Source: Albugo candida (Eukaryota; Oomycota; Peronosporomycetes; Albuginales; Albuginaceae). Taken from it: a stretch of DNA of 31,818 nucleotides. Where the stretch lies: NCBI GenBank assembly GCA_905220665.1, contig CAJNAR010000095.1, positions 1 through 31,818 on the forward strand. The letters run 5' to 3'. Position numbers and translations under genes: made by a program. Shown here one piece after another: positions 21,483 to 31,818 of this stretch. Numbering within the stretch: position 1 is the first letter of the stretch; the number at the start of each line of letters is the position of its first letter. Under the pieces are notes generated by a model. That model was not told where the DNA came from. It ran no database searches and saw only the letters and a program-made list of their open reading frames with translations.

Positions 21483-24299
21483 GTCCGAATACTCTTTATG
21501 TGTGCTTCGCCTTCTGTTTCGTGCTTGTATTACGTGTAATTATCAAAACATAATACAAGGTGTGGTCGGAAACAGCAAAAAATAAGCGCAAGAATCTTGT
21601 GAGTGCTCAATTAGAGCTAGAGCAACGTGATATGTTTTGAATAACTCGTGTGTTTTCCTCATTTCACATAGAGTGTTTTCTTTTCGAAGCAGAATAGCGC
21701 GATCACTCGACCTAGCTACATCTGGTAATCACGTGTTTCTGCTATAATTATATTCTGATAGTACATGATGCTACATGTTCTTCTATCAAGTAGTCGGTAG
21801 ATTTTATAACTGCCGCAAGAATACATGTTCTAGATGAAAATGTTATTCGAAAGGTTTGATTTCGGCATCATCGAGTCAACCCGGTGATGCAATCTTGTCT
21901 CATTTCAATGCGGAAAAACCTGATTCTACAATATCATCAGGGAACAAGTTGGTGAGAAAGGCCTATTGTAGGTGACAAAGTAATTGTTACCTACTATCTT
22001 GAAAGTCCGAATACTCTTTATGTGTGCTTCGCCTTCTGTTTCGTGCTTGTATTACGTGTAATTATCAAAACATAATACAAGGTGTGGTCGGAAACAGCAA
22101 AAAATAAGCGACAAGAATCTTGTGAGTGCTCAATTAGAGCTAGAGCAACGTGATATGTTTTGTATAACTCGTGTGTTTTCCTCATTTCACATAGAGTGTT
22201 TTCTTTTCGAAACAGAATAGCGCGATCCCTCGACCTAGCTACTTCTAGTAATACCGTGACTCGACTGTAACTATATTTTGATACTATGTGTTGCTACATA
22301 TTCTTCTATCAAGGAGTCGGTAGATTTTATAACTGCCCCAAGAATACATGTTCTAGATGAAAGTGTTTTTCGAAAGGTTTGATTTCGGCATCATCGAGTC
22401 AACCCGGTGATGCAATCTTGTCTCATTTTATTGCGGAAAAACCTGATTCGACAATATCATCAGGGAACAAGTTGGTGAGAAAGGCCTATTGTAGGTGACA
22501 AAGTAATTGTTACCTACTATCTTGAAAGTCCGAATACTCTTTATGTGTGCTTCGCCTTCTGTTTCGTGCTTGTATTACGTGTAATTATCAAAACATAATA
22601 CAAGGTGTGGTCGGAAACAGCAAAAAATAAGCGCAAGAATCTTGTGAGTGCTCAATTAGAGCTAGAGCAACGTGATATGTTTTGTATAACTCGTGTGTTT
22701 TCCTCATTTCACATAGAGTGTTTTCTTTTCGAAGCAGAATAGCGCGATCACTCGACCTAGCTACATCTGGTAATCACGTGTTTCTGCTATAATTATATTC
22801 TGATAGTACATGATGCTACATGTTCTTCTATCAAGGAGTCGGTAGATTTTATAACTGCCCCAAGAATACATGTTCTAGATAAAAGTGTTTTTCGAAAGGT
22901 TTGATTTCGGCATCATCGACTCAACCTGGTGGTGCAATCTTGTCTCATTTCAATGTGGAAAAACCTGATTCGACAATATCATCAAGGAACAAGTTGGTGA
23001 GAAAGGCCTATTGTAGGTGACAAAGTAATTGTTACCAACTATCTTGAAAGTCCGAATACTCTTTATGTGTGCTTCGCCTTCTGTTTCGTGCTTGTATTAC
23101 GTGTAATTATCAAAACATAATACAAGGTGTTGTCGGAAACAGCAAAAAATAAGCGCAAGAATCTTGTGAGTGCTCAATTAGAGCTAGAGCAACGTGATAT
23201 GTTTTGTATAACTCGTGTGTTTTCCTCATTTCACATAGAGTGTTTTCTTTTCGAAACAGAATGGCGCGATCACTCGACCTAGCTACATCTGGTAATCACG
23301 TGTTTCTGCTATAAATATATTCTGATAATATATGTTGCTTTATGTTCTTCTATCAAGTAGTCGGTAGATTTTATAACTGCCCCAAGAATACATGTTCTAG
23401 ATAAAAGTGTTTTTCGAAAGGTTTGATTTCGGCATCATCGACTCAACCTGGTGGTGCAATCTTGTCTCATTTCAATGTGGAAAAACCTGATTCGACAATA
23501 TCATCAAGGAACAAGTTGGTGAGAAAGGCCTATTGTAGGTGACAAAGTAATTGTTACCAACTATCTTGAAAGTCCGAATACTCTTTATGTGTGCTTCGCC
23601 TTCTGTTTCGTGCTTGTATTACGTGTAATTATCAAAACATAATACAAGGTGTTGTCGGAAACAGCAAAAAATAAGCGCAAGAATCTTGTGAGTGCTCAAT
23701 TAGAGCTAGAGCAACGTGATATGTTTTGTATAACTCGTGTGTTTTCCTCATTTCACATAGAGTGTTTTCTTTTCGAAACAGAATGGCGCGATCACTCGAC
23801 CTAGCTACATCTGGTAATCACGTGTTTCTGCTATAAATATATTCTGATAATATATGTTGCTTTATGTTCTTCTATCAAGTAGTCGGTAGATTTTATAACT
23901 GCCCCAAGAATACATGTTCTAGATAAAAGTGTTTTTCGAAAGGTTTGATTTCGGCATCATCGAGTCAACCCGGTGATGCAATCTTGTCTCATTTCAATGC
24001 GGAAAAACCTGATTCTACAATATCATCAGGGAACAAGTTGGTGAGAAAGGCCTATTGTAAGTAACAAAGTAATTGTTACCTACTATCTTGAAAGTCCGAA
24101 TACTCTTTATGTGTACGTTTCATCGATTTGATACTTGTTTTGCGTGTAATAATCAGAATGTATTTCACGGTGTTGTCAAAACAGCAAAACGTAAGCGACA
24201 ACAATCTTATGAGGGCTCAATTAAAGCTAGATTAACCAGACATATTTTGGACAAAATTTATTTGTTTTCCCTATCATAAAGCAAAAGGTTTGTTTTCGA
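21090..24299 (+). repeat. Satellite segment 7: duplicated block, first copy
   Basis: Anchors are at 21483, 22005, 22528, 23050 and 23572 (all B), then 24094 (A). Rare markers are TCGACTGTAACTATATTTTG (near 22261), GTGTTGTCGG with GAATGGCGCG, and TATTGTAAGTAACAAAG (near 24053). All recur in order in the second copy, so this is a segmental duplication within the array. Limits are approximate. Confidence 0.85.
22840..23883 (+). repeat. Tandem duplication of one B monomer
   Basis: The monomers with anchors 23050 and 23572 appear identical over a full 522-bp unit, including the private markers GTGTTGTCGG and GAATGGCGCG. The second copy of the block at 25.3-27.95 kb has only one such monomer (anchor 27227). 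The extra one was therefore probably gained after the block was copied, or lost from the other copy. Confidence 0.85.
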
Positions 24300-25659
24300 A
24301 ATAGAGTAGTGAGATCACTCGACCTAGCTACATCTGGTAATCACGCGTTTCTGCTATAATTATATTCTGATAATATATGTTGCTTTATGTTCTTCTATCA
24401 AGAAGTCGGTAGATTTTATAACTGCCGCAAGAATACATGTTCTAGATGAAAATGTTTTTCGACAGGTTTGATTTCGGCATCATCGACTCAACCTGGTGGT
24501 GCAATCTTGTCTCATTTCAATGTGGAAAAACCTGATTCGACAATATCATCAGGAAACAAGTTCGTGAGAAAGGCCTATTGTAGGTGACAAAGTAATTGCA
24601 ACCTACCATCTTGAAGTCCGAATACTCTTTATGTGTGCGTCGCCTACTGTTTCGTGCTCTTTTTACGTGTAATTATCAAAATGTAATACACGGTGTGGTC
24701 GGAAACAGCAAGAAGAAAGCGACCAGAATCTTGTGAGTGCTTAATTAGAGCTAGAGCAACGTGGTATGTTTTGAATAACCGGTGTGTTTTCCTCATTTCA
24801 CATAGTGTTTTCTTTTCGAAACGGAATAGCGCGATCACTCGACCTAGCTACATCTGGTAATCACGTGTTTCTGCTATAAATATATTCTGATAATATATGT
24901 TCCTTTATGGTCTTCTATCAAGGAGTCGGTAGATTTTATAACTGCCCCAAGAATACATGTTCTAGATAAAAATGTTATTCGAAAGCTTTGATTTCGACAT
25001 CATCGAGTTAAAGTGGTGGTGCAATCTAGTCTCATTCGAATGTGAGAAAACCTAGTTAGCGAAAGACACCGGAAAACAAAGCTAGGTGAGAAAGGTCTGT
25101 TGTAGGTGAGAAAGCAATTCTATCATACTATCTTGAAAGTCCGAATACTCTTTATGTGTACACCCATCGGTCTGATACTTGACTTGCGTGTAATAATCAG
25201 AATGTATTTCACGCTGTGGTCAAAACAGCAAAACGTAAGCGACAACAATCTTGTGAGGGCTCAATTAAAGCTAGATTAACCAGACATATTTTGGATAAAT
25301 TTATTTGTTTTCCCTATCATAAAGCAAAAGGTTTGTTTTCGAAATAGAGTAGTGAGATCACTCGACCTAGCTACATCTGGTAATCACGCGTTTCTGCTAT
25401 AATTATATTCTGATAATATATGTTGCTTTATGTTCTTCTATCAAGTAGTCGGTAGATTTTATAACTGCCCCAAGAATACATGTTCTAGATAAAAGTGTTT
25501 TTCGAAAGGTTTGATTTCGGCATCATCGAGTCAACCCGGTGATGCAATCTTGTCTCATTTTATTGCGGAAAAACCTGATTCGACAATATCATCAGGGAAC
25601 AAGTTGGTGAGAAAGGCCTATTGTAGGTGACAAAGTAATTGTTACCTACTATCTTGAAA
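24300..25659 (+). repeat. Satellite segment 8: diverged B monomer and single type C monomer
   Basis: The monomer at 24616 is a diverged B (TGTGCGTCGCCTACTG, GCTCTTTTTACG, AGCAAGAAGAAAGCG) and lacks one A in the anchor lead-in (CTTGAAGTCC). The monomer at 25139 is a full type C with both C halves, separated from the main C block by about 4.2 kb. Confidence 0.85.
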
Positions 25660-27954
25660 GTCCGAATACTCTTTATGTGTGCTTCGCCTTCTGTTTCGTG
25701 CTTGTATTACGTGTAATTATCAAAACATAATACAAGGTGTGGTCGGAAACAGCAAAAAATAAGCGCAAGAATCTTGTGAGTGCTCAATTAGAGCTAGAGC
25801 AACGTGATATGTTTTGAATAACTCGTGTGTTTTCCTCATTTCACATAGAGTGTTTTCTTTTCGAAGCAGAATAGCGCGATCACTCGACCTAGCTACATCT
25901 GGTAATCACGTGTTTCTGCTATAATTATATTCTGATAGTACATGATGCTACATGTTCTTCTATCAAGTAGTCGGTAGATTTTATAACTGCCGCAAGAATA
26001 CATGTTCTAGATGAAAATGTTATTCGAAAGGTTTGATTTCGGCATCATCGAGTCAACCCGGTGATGCAATCTTGTCTCATTTCAATGCGGAAAAACCTGA
26101 TTCTACAATATCATCAGGGAACAAGTTGGTGAGAAAGGCCTATTGTAGGTGACAAAGTAATTGTTACCTACTATCTTGAAAGTCCGAATACTCTTTATGT
26201 GTGCTTCGCCTTCTGTTTCGTGCTTGTATTACGTGTAATTATCAAAACATAATACAAGGTGTGGTCGGAAACAGCAAAAAATAAGCGACAAGAATCTTGT
26301 GAGTGCTCAATTAGAGCTAGAGCAACGTGATATGTTTTGTATAACTCGTGTGTTTTCCTCATTTCACATAGAGTGTTTTCTTTTCGAAACAGAATAGCGC
26401 GATCCCTCGACCTAGCTACTTCTAGTAATACCGTGACTCGACTGTAACTATATTTTGATACTATGTGTTGCTACATATTCTTCTATCAAGTAGTCGGTAG
26501 ATTTTATAACTGCCCCAAGAATACATGTTCTAGATGAAAGTGTTTTTCGAAAGGTTTGATTTCGGCATCATCGAGTCAACCCGGTGATGCAATCTTGTCT
26601 CATTTCAATGCGGAAAAACCTGATTCGACAATATCATCAGGGAACAAGTTGGTGAGAAAGGCCTATTGTAGGTGACAAAGTAATTGTTACCTACTATCTT
26701 GAAAGTCCGAATACTCTTTATGTGTGCTTCGCCTTCTGTTTCGTGCTTGTATTACGTGTAATTATCAAAACATAATACAAGGTGTGGTCGGAAACAGCAA
26801 AAAATAAGCGCAAGAATCTTGTGAGTGCTCAATTAGAGCTAGAGCAACGTGATATGTTTTGTATAACTCGTGTGTTTTCCTCATTTCACATAGAGTGTTT
26901 TCTTTTCGAAGCAGAATAGCGCGATCACTCGACCTAGCTACATCTGGTAATCACGTGTTTCTGCTATAATTATATTCTGATAGTACATGATGCTACATGT
27001 TCTTCTATCAAGGAGTCGGTAGATTTTATAACTGCCCCAAGAATACATGTTCTAGATAAAAGTGTTTTTCGAAAGGTTTGATTTCGGCATCATCGACTCA
27101 ACCTGGTGGTGCAATCTTGTCTCATTTCAATGTGGAAAAACCTGATTCGACAATATCATCAAGGAACAAGTTGGTGAGAAAGGCCTATTGTAGGTGACAA
27201 AGTAATTGTTACCAACTATCTTGAAAGTCCGAATACTCTTTATGTGTGCTTCGCCTTCTGTTTCGTGCTTGTATTACGTGTAATTATCAAAACATAATAC
27301 AAGGTGTTGTCGGAAACAGCAAAAAATAAGCGCAAGAATCTTGTGAGTGCTCAATTAGAGCTAGAGCAACGTGATATGTTTTGTATAACTCGTGTGTTTT
27401 CCTCATTTCACATAGAGTGTTTTCTTTTCGAAACAGAATGGCGCGATCACTCGACCTAGCTACATCTGGTAATCACGTGTTTCTGCTATAAATATATTCT
27501 GATAATATATGTTGCTTTATGTTCTTCTATCAAGTAGTCGGTAGATTTTATAACTGCCCCAAGAATACATGTTCTAGATAAAAGTGTTTTTCGAAAGGTT
27601 TGATTTCGGCATCATCGAGTCAACCTGGTGATGCAATCTTGTCTCATTTCAATGCGGAAAAACCTGATTCTACAATATCATCAGGGAACAAGTTGGTGAG
27701 AAAGGCCTATTGTAAGTAACAAAGTAATTGTTACCTACTATCTTGAAAGTCCGAATACTCTTTATGTGTACGTTTCATCGATTTGATACTTGTTTTGCGT
27801 GTAATAATCAGAATGTATTTCACGGTGTTGTCAAAACAGCAAAACGTAAGCGACAACAATCTTATGAGGGCTCAATTAAAGCTAGATTAACCAGACATAT
27901 TTTGGACAAAATTTATTTGTTTTCCCTATCATAAAGCAAAAGGTTTGTTTTCGA
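25270..27954 (+). repeat. Satellite segment 9: duplicated block, second copy
   Basis: Anchors are at 25660, 26182, 26705 and 27227 (B), then 27749 (A). The block aligns with 21,090-24,299 at an offset of 4177 bp on the left and 3655 bp on the right; the difference is one 522-bp monomer. Copies differ locally, for example TCATTTTATTGCGG at about 22425 versus TCATTTCAATGCGG at about 26600. The match ends near 27954, where GAAATAGAG becomes GAAAAAGAG. Confidence 0.85.
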
Positions 27955-30900
27955 AAAAGAGTAGTGAGATCACTCGACCTAGCTACATCTGGTAATCACG
28001 CGTTTCTGCTATAAATATATTCTGATAATATATGTTGCTTTATGTTCTTCTATCAAGTAGTCGGTAGATTTTATAACTGCCCCAAGAATACATGTTCTAG
28101 ATTTAAGTATTGTTCGAAAGCTTTGATTTCGACATCATCGACTCAACCTGGTGGTGCAATCTTGTCTCATTTCAATGCGGAAAAACCTGATTCGACAATA
28201 TCATCAGGGAACAAGTTGGTGAGAAAGGCCTATTGTAGGTGACAAAGTAATTGTTACCTACTATCTTGAAAGTCCGAATACTTTTTTGTGTACGTTTCAT
28301 CGATCTGATACTTGTTTTGCTGTGTAATAATCAGAATGTATTTCACGGTGTTGTCAAAACAGCAAAACGTAAGCGACAACAATCTTATGAGGGCTCAATT
28401 AAAGCTAGATTAACCAGACATATTTTGGACAAAATTTATTTGTTTTCCCTATCATAAAGCAAAAGGTTTGTTTTCGAAATAGAGTAGTGAGATCACTCGA
28501 CCTAGCTACATCTGGTAATCACGCGTTTCTGCTATAATTATATTCTGATAATATATGTTGCTTTATGTTCTTCTATCAAGTAGTCGGTAGATTTTATAAC
28601 TGCCCCAAGAATACATGTTCTAGATAAAAGTGTTTTTCGAAAGGTTTGATTTCGGCATCATCGAGTCAACCCGGTGATGCAATCTTGTCTCATTTCAATG
28701 CGGGAAAACCTGATTCGACAATATCATCAGGGAACAAGTTGGTGAGAAAGGCCTATTGTAGGTGACAAAGTAATTGTTACCTACTATCTTGAAAGTCCGA
28801 ATACTTTTTTGTGTACGTTTCATCGATCTGATACTTGTTTTGCTGTGTAATAATCAGAATGTATTTCACGGTGTTGTCAAAACAGCAAAACGTAAGCGAC
28901 AACAATCTTATGAGGGCTCAATTAAAGCTAGATTAACCAGACATATTTTGGATAAATTTATTTGTTTTCCCTATCATAAAGCAAAAGGTTTGTTTTCGAA
29001 AAAGAGTAGTGAGATCACTCGACCTAGCTACATCTGGTAATCACGCGTTTCTGCTATAATTATATTCTGATAGTACATGATGCTACATGTTCTTCTATCA
29101 AGGAGTCGGTAGATTTTATAACTGCCCCAAGAATACATGTTCTAGATGAAAATGTTTTTCGACAGGTTTGATTTCGGCATCATCGAGTCAACCTGGTGGT
29201 GCAATCTTGTCTCATTTCAATGTGGAAAAACCTGATTCGACAATATCATCAAGGAACAAGTTGGTGAGAAAGGCCTATTGTAGGTGACAAAGTAATTGTT
29301 ACCTACTATCTTGAAAGTCCGAATACTCTTTATGTGTACGTTTCATCGATTTGATACTTGTTTTGCGTGTAATAATCAGAATGTATTTCACGGTGTTGTC
29401 AAAACAGCAAAACGTAAGCGACAACAATCTTATGAGGGCTCAATTAAAGCTAGATTAACCAGACATATTTTGGACAAAATTTATTTGTTTTCCCTATCAT
29501 AAAGCAAAAGGTTTGTTTTCGAAATAGAGTAGTGAGATCACTCGACCTAGCTACATCTGGTAATCACGCGTTTCTGCTATAATTATATTCTGATAATATA
29601 TGTTGCTTTATGTTCTTCTATCAAGTAGTCGGTAGATTTTATAACTGCCCCAAGAATACATGTTCTAGATAAAAGTGTTTTTCGAAAGGTTTGATTTCGG
29701 CATCATCGAGTCAACCCGGTGATGCAATCTTGTCTCATTTCAATGCGGGAAAACCTGATTCGACAATATCATCAGGGAACAAGTTGGTGAGAAAGGCCTA
29801 TTGTAGGTGACAAAGTAATTGTTACCTACTATCTTGAAAGTCCGAATACTTTTTTGTGTACGTTTCATCGATCTGATACTTGTTTTGCTGTGTAATAATC
29901 AGAATGTATTTCACGGTGTTGTCAAAACAGCAAAACGTAAGCGACAACAATCTTATGAGGGCTCAATTAAAGCTAGATTAACCAGACATATTTTGGATAA
30001 ATTTATTTGTTTTCCCTATCATAAAGCAAAAGGTTTGTTTTCGAAAAAGAGTAGTGAGATCACTCGACCTAGCTACATCTGGTAATCACGCGTTTCTGCT
30101 ATAATTATATTCTGATAGTACATGATGCTACATGTTCTTCTATCAAGGAGTCGGTAGATTTTATAACTGCCCCAAGAATACATGTTCTAGATGAAAATGT
30201 TTTTCGACAGGTTTGATTTCGGCATCATCGAGTCAACCTGGTGGTGCAATCTTGTCTCATTTCAATGTGGAAAAACCTGATTCGACAATATCATCAAGGA
30301 ACAAGTTGGTGAGAAAGGCCTATTGTAGGTGACAAAGTAATTGTTACCTACTATCTTGAAAGTCCGAATACTTTTTTGTGTACGTTTCATCGATCTGATA
30401 CTTGTTTTGCTGTGTAATAATCAGAATGTATTTCACGGTGTTGTCAAAACAGCAAAACGTAAGCGACAACAATCTTATGAGGGCTCAATTAAAGCTAGAT
30501 TAACCAGACATATTTTGGACAAAATTTATTTGTTTTCCCTATCATAAAGCAAAAGGTTTGTTTTCGAAATAGAGTAGTGAGATCACTCGACCTAGCTACA
30601 TCTGGTAATCACGCGTTTCTGCTATAATTATATTCTGATAATATATGTTGCTTTATGTTCTTCTATCAAGTAGTCGGTAGATTTTATAACTGCCCCAAGA
30701 ATACATGTTCTAGATAAAAGTGTTTTTCGAAAGGTTTGATTTCGGCATCATCGAGTCAACCCGGTGATGCAATCTTGTCTCATTTCAATGCGGGAAAACC
30801 TGATTCGACAATATCATCAGGGAACAAGTTGGTGAGAAAGGCCTATTGTAGGTGACAAAGTAATTGTTACCTACTATCTTGAAAGTCCGAATACTTTTTT

Positions 30901-31818
30901 GTGTACGTTTCATCGATCTGATACTTGTTTTGCGTGTAATAATCAGAATGTATTTCACGGTGTTGTCAAAACAGCAAAACGTAAGCGACAACAATCTTAT
31001 GAGGGCTCAATTAAAGCTAGATTAACCAGACATATTTTGGATAACTTTATTTGTTTTCCCTATCATAAAGCAAAGGTTTGTTTTCGAAAAAGAGTAGTGA
31101 GATCACTCGACCTAGCTACATCTGGTAATCACGCGTTTCTGCTATAATTATATTCTGATAGTACATGATGCTACATGTTCTTCTATCAAGGAGTCGGTAG
31201 ATTTTATAACTGCCGCAAGAATACATGTTCTAGATGAAAATGTTTTTCGACAGGTTTGATTTCGGCATCATCGAGTCAACCTGGTGGTGCAATCTTGTCT
31301 CATTTCAATGTGGAAAAACCTGATTCGACAATATCATCAAGGAACAAGTTGGTGAGAAAGGCCTATTGTAGGTGACAAAGTAATTGTTACCTACTATCTT
31401 GAAAGTCCGAATACTCTTTATGTGTACGTTTCATCGATTTGATACTTGTTTTGCGTGTAATAATCAGAATGTATTTCACGGTGTTGTCAAAACAGCAAAA
31501 CGTAAGCGACAACAATCTTATGAGGGCTCAATTAAAGCTAGATTAACCAGACATATTTTGGACAAAATTTATTTGTTTTCCCTATCATAAAGCAAAAGGT
31601 TTGTTTTCGAAATAGAGTAGTGAGATCACTCGACCTAGCTACATCTGGTAATCACGCGTTTCTGCTATAATTATATTCTGATAATATATGTTGCTTTATG
31701 TTCTTCTATCAAGAAGTCGGTAGATTTTATAACTGCCGCAAGAATACATGTTCTAGATGAAAATGTTTTTCGACAGGTTTGATTTCGGCATCATCGACTC
31801 AACCTGGTGGTGCAATCT
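27955..31818 (+). repeat. Satellite segment 10: type A run with 1,045-bp dimeric higher-order repeat
   Basis: Anchors are at 28272, 28795, 29317, 29840, 30362, 30885 and 31405, all type A. Monomers alternate between GATAAATTTATTTG (28795, 29840; GATAACTTT at 30885) and GACAAAATTTATTTG (29317, 30362, 31405). Left halves alternate between CCCGGTGATGC and CCTGGTGGTGC forms. The pair repeats every 1045 bp (28795, 29840, 30885). The monomer at 28272 has an unusual start near 28101 (ATTTAAGTATTG). The window ends inside the next monomer. Confidence 0.85.

Larger units (their letters stand above)
2822..31818 (+). repeat. About 522-bp satellite array, roughly 55 monomers, continuing past the right edge
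   Basis: The anchor GTCCGAATAC recurs from 3101 to 31405, nearly always 520-523 bp apart. The exceptions are 636 bp (5188 to 5824, which contains a truncated unit) and 532 bp (9475 to 10007, which contains a T insertion). All monomers have the same orientation. Three right-half subtypes follow the anchor: A (TACGTTTCATCGAT), B (TGCTTCGCC) and C (TACACCCATCGG). Left halves also vary (GTCAACCCGG, GTTAAAGTGG, CTCAACCTGG), and halves are combined in different ways. I find no transposon terminal repeats or supportable gene inside. Confidence 0.97.

Noticed and set aside
2822..31818. CRISPR array
   Set aside because: The repeats are contiguous 522-bp monomers without short repeats and unique spacers, and the setting is eukaryotic.
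2822..31818. Tandem transposon or LTR element
   Set aside because: There are no terminal repeats, target duplications or transposase/reverse transcriptase frames.
1..31818. Telomere repeats or CENP-B box
   Set aside because: I saw no TTAGGG-like array and no good match to the CENP-B box, so chromosomal position cannot be assigned from sequence.

Overview
This window is eukaryotic repetitive DNA. I see no protein-coding gene I can support. It holds two tandem arrays joined head to tail. Positions 1 to about 2821 are a 5S ribosomal RNA gene cluster: one partial and eight full copies, all on the minus strand, in units of about 320-341 bp. Each spacer carries a variable TTCACA-type microsatellite. 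From about 2822 to the window end (about 29 kb) is an AT-rich satellite with a monomer of about 522 bp. About 55 monomers all lie in the same orientation.

The 5S call rests on the minus-strand sequence: a 117-119 nt gene, a 9-bp closing helix between its two ends, the conserved GCGAAGTTAAGC and GGGTGGGTGACC blocks of the internal promoter, and a T5 run straight after the 3' end. From memory the sequence looks most like 5S from fungi, perhaps an early-diverging lineage. That is a weak impression; the safe statement is an AT-rich eukaryote. Only one copy (1610-1727) agrees with the majority sequence and has no private change. Four full copies carry single-base indels, and one carries a T4 run inside the gene.

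The satellite has three right-half subtypes, recognised just after the invariant GTCCGAATAC anchor. Type A reads TACGTTTCATCGAT, type B TGCTTCGCC, and type C TACACCCATCGG. Layout: mixed A/B monomers (2822-5520) ending in a truncated unit; a run of seven B monomers (5521-9.4 kb); an A-B-B trimeric higher-order repeat (9.4-12 kb); a pentameric higher-order repeat of about 2.6 kb present twice (12-17.2 kb); a transitional A-B-B-A segment (17.2-19.4 kb); a diverged type C block (19.4-21.4 kb); a B-rich block (21.1-24.3 kb) that recurs at 25.3-27.95 kb with one monomer fewer; and a type A run with a 1,045-bp dimeric higher-order repeat (27.7-31.8 kb).

The subtypes, mosaic monomers, nested higher-order repeats and a recent one-monomer duplication are what unequal crossing-over and gene conversion produce. 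The 5S cluster is transcribed away from the satellite. A long homogeneous satellite next to a decaying edge of a 5S cluster suggests heterochromatin, either pericentromeric or subtelomeric. No telomere repeat is visible, so the sequence does not decide between them.
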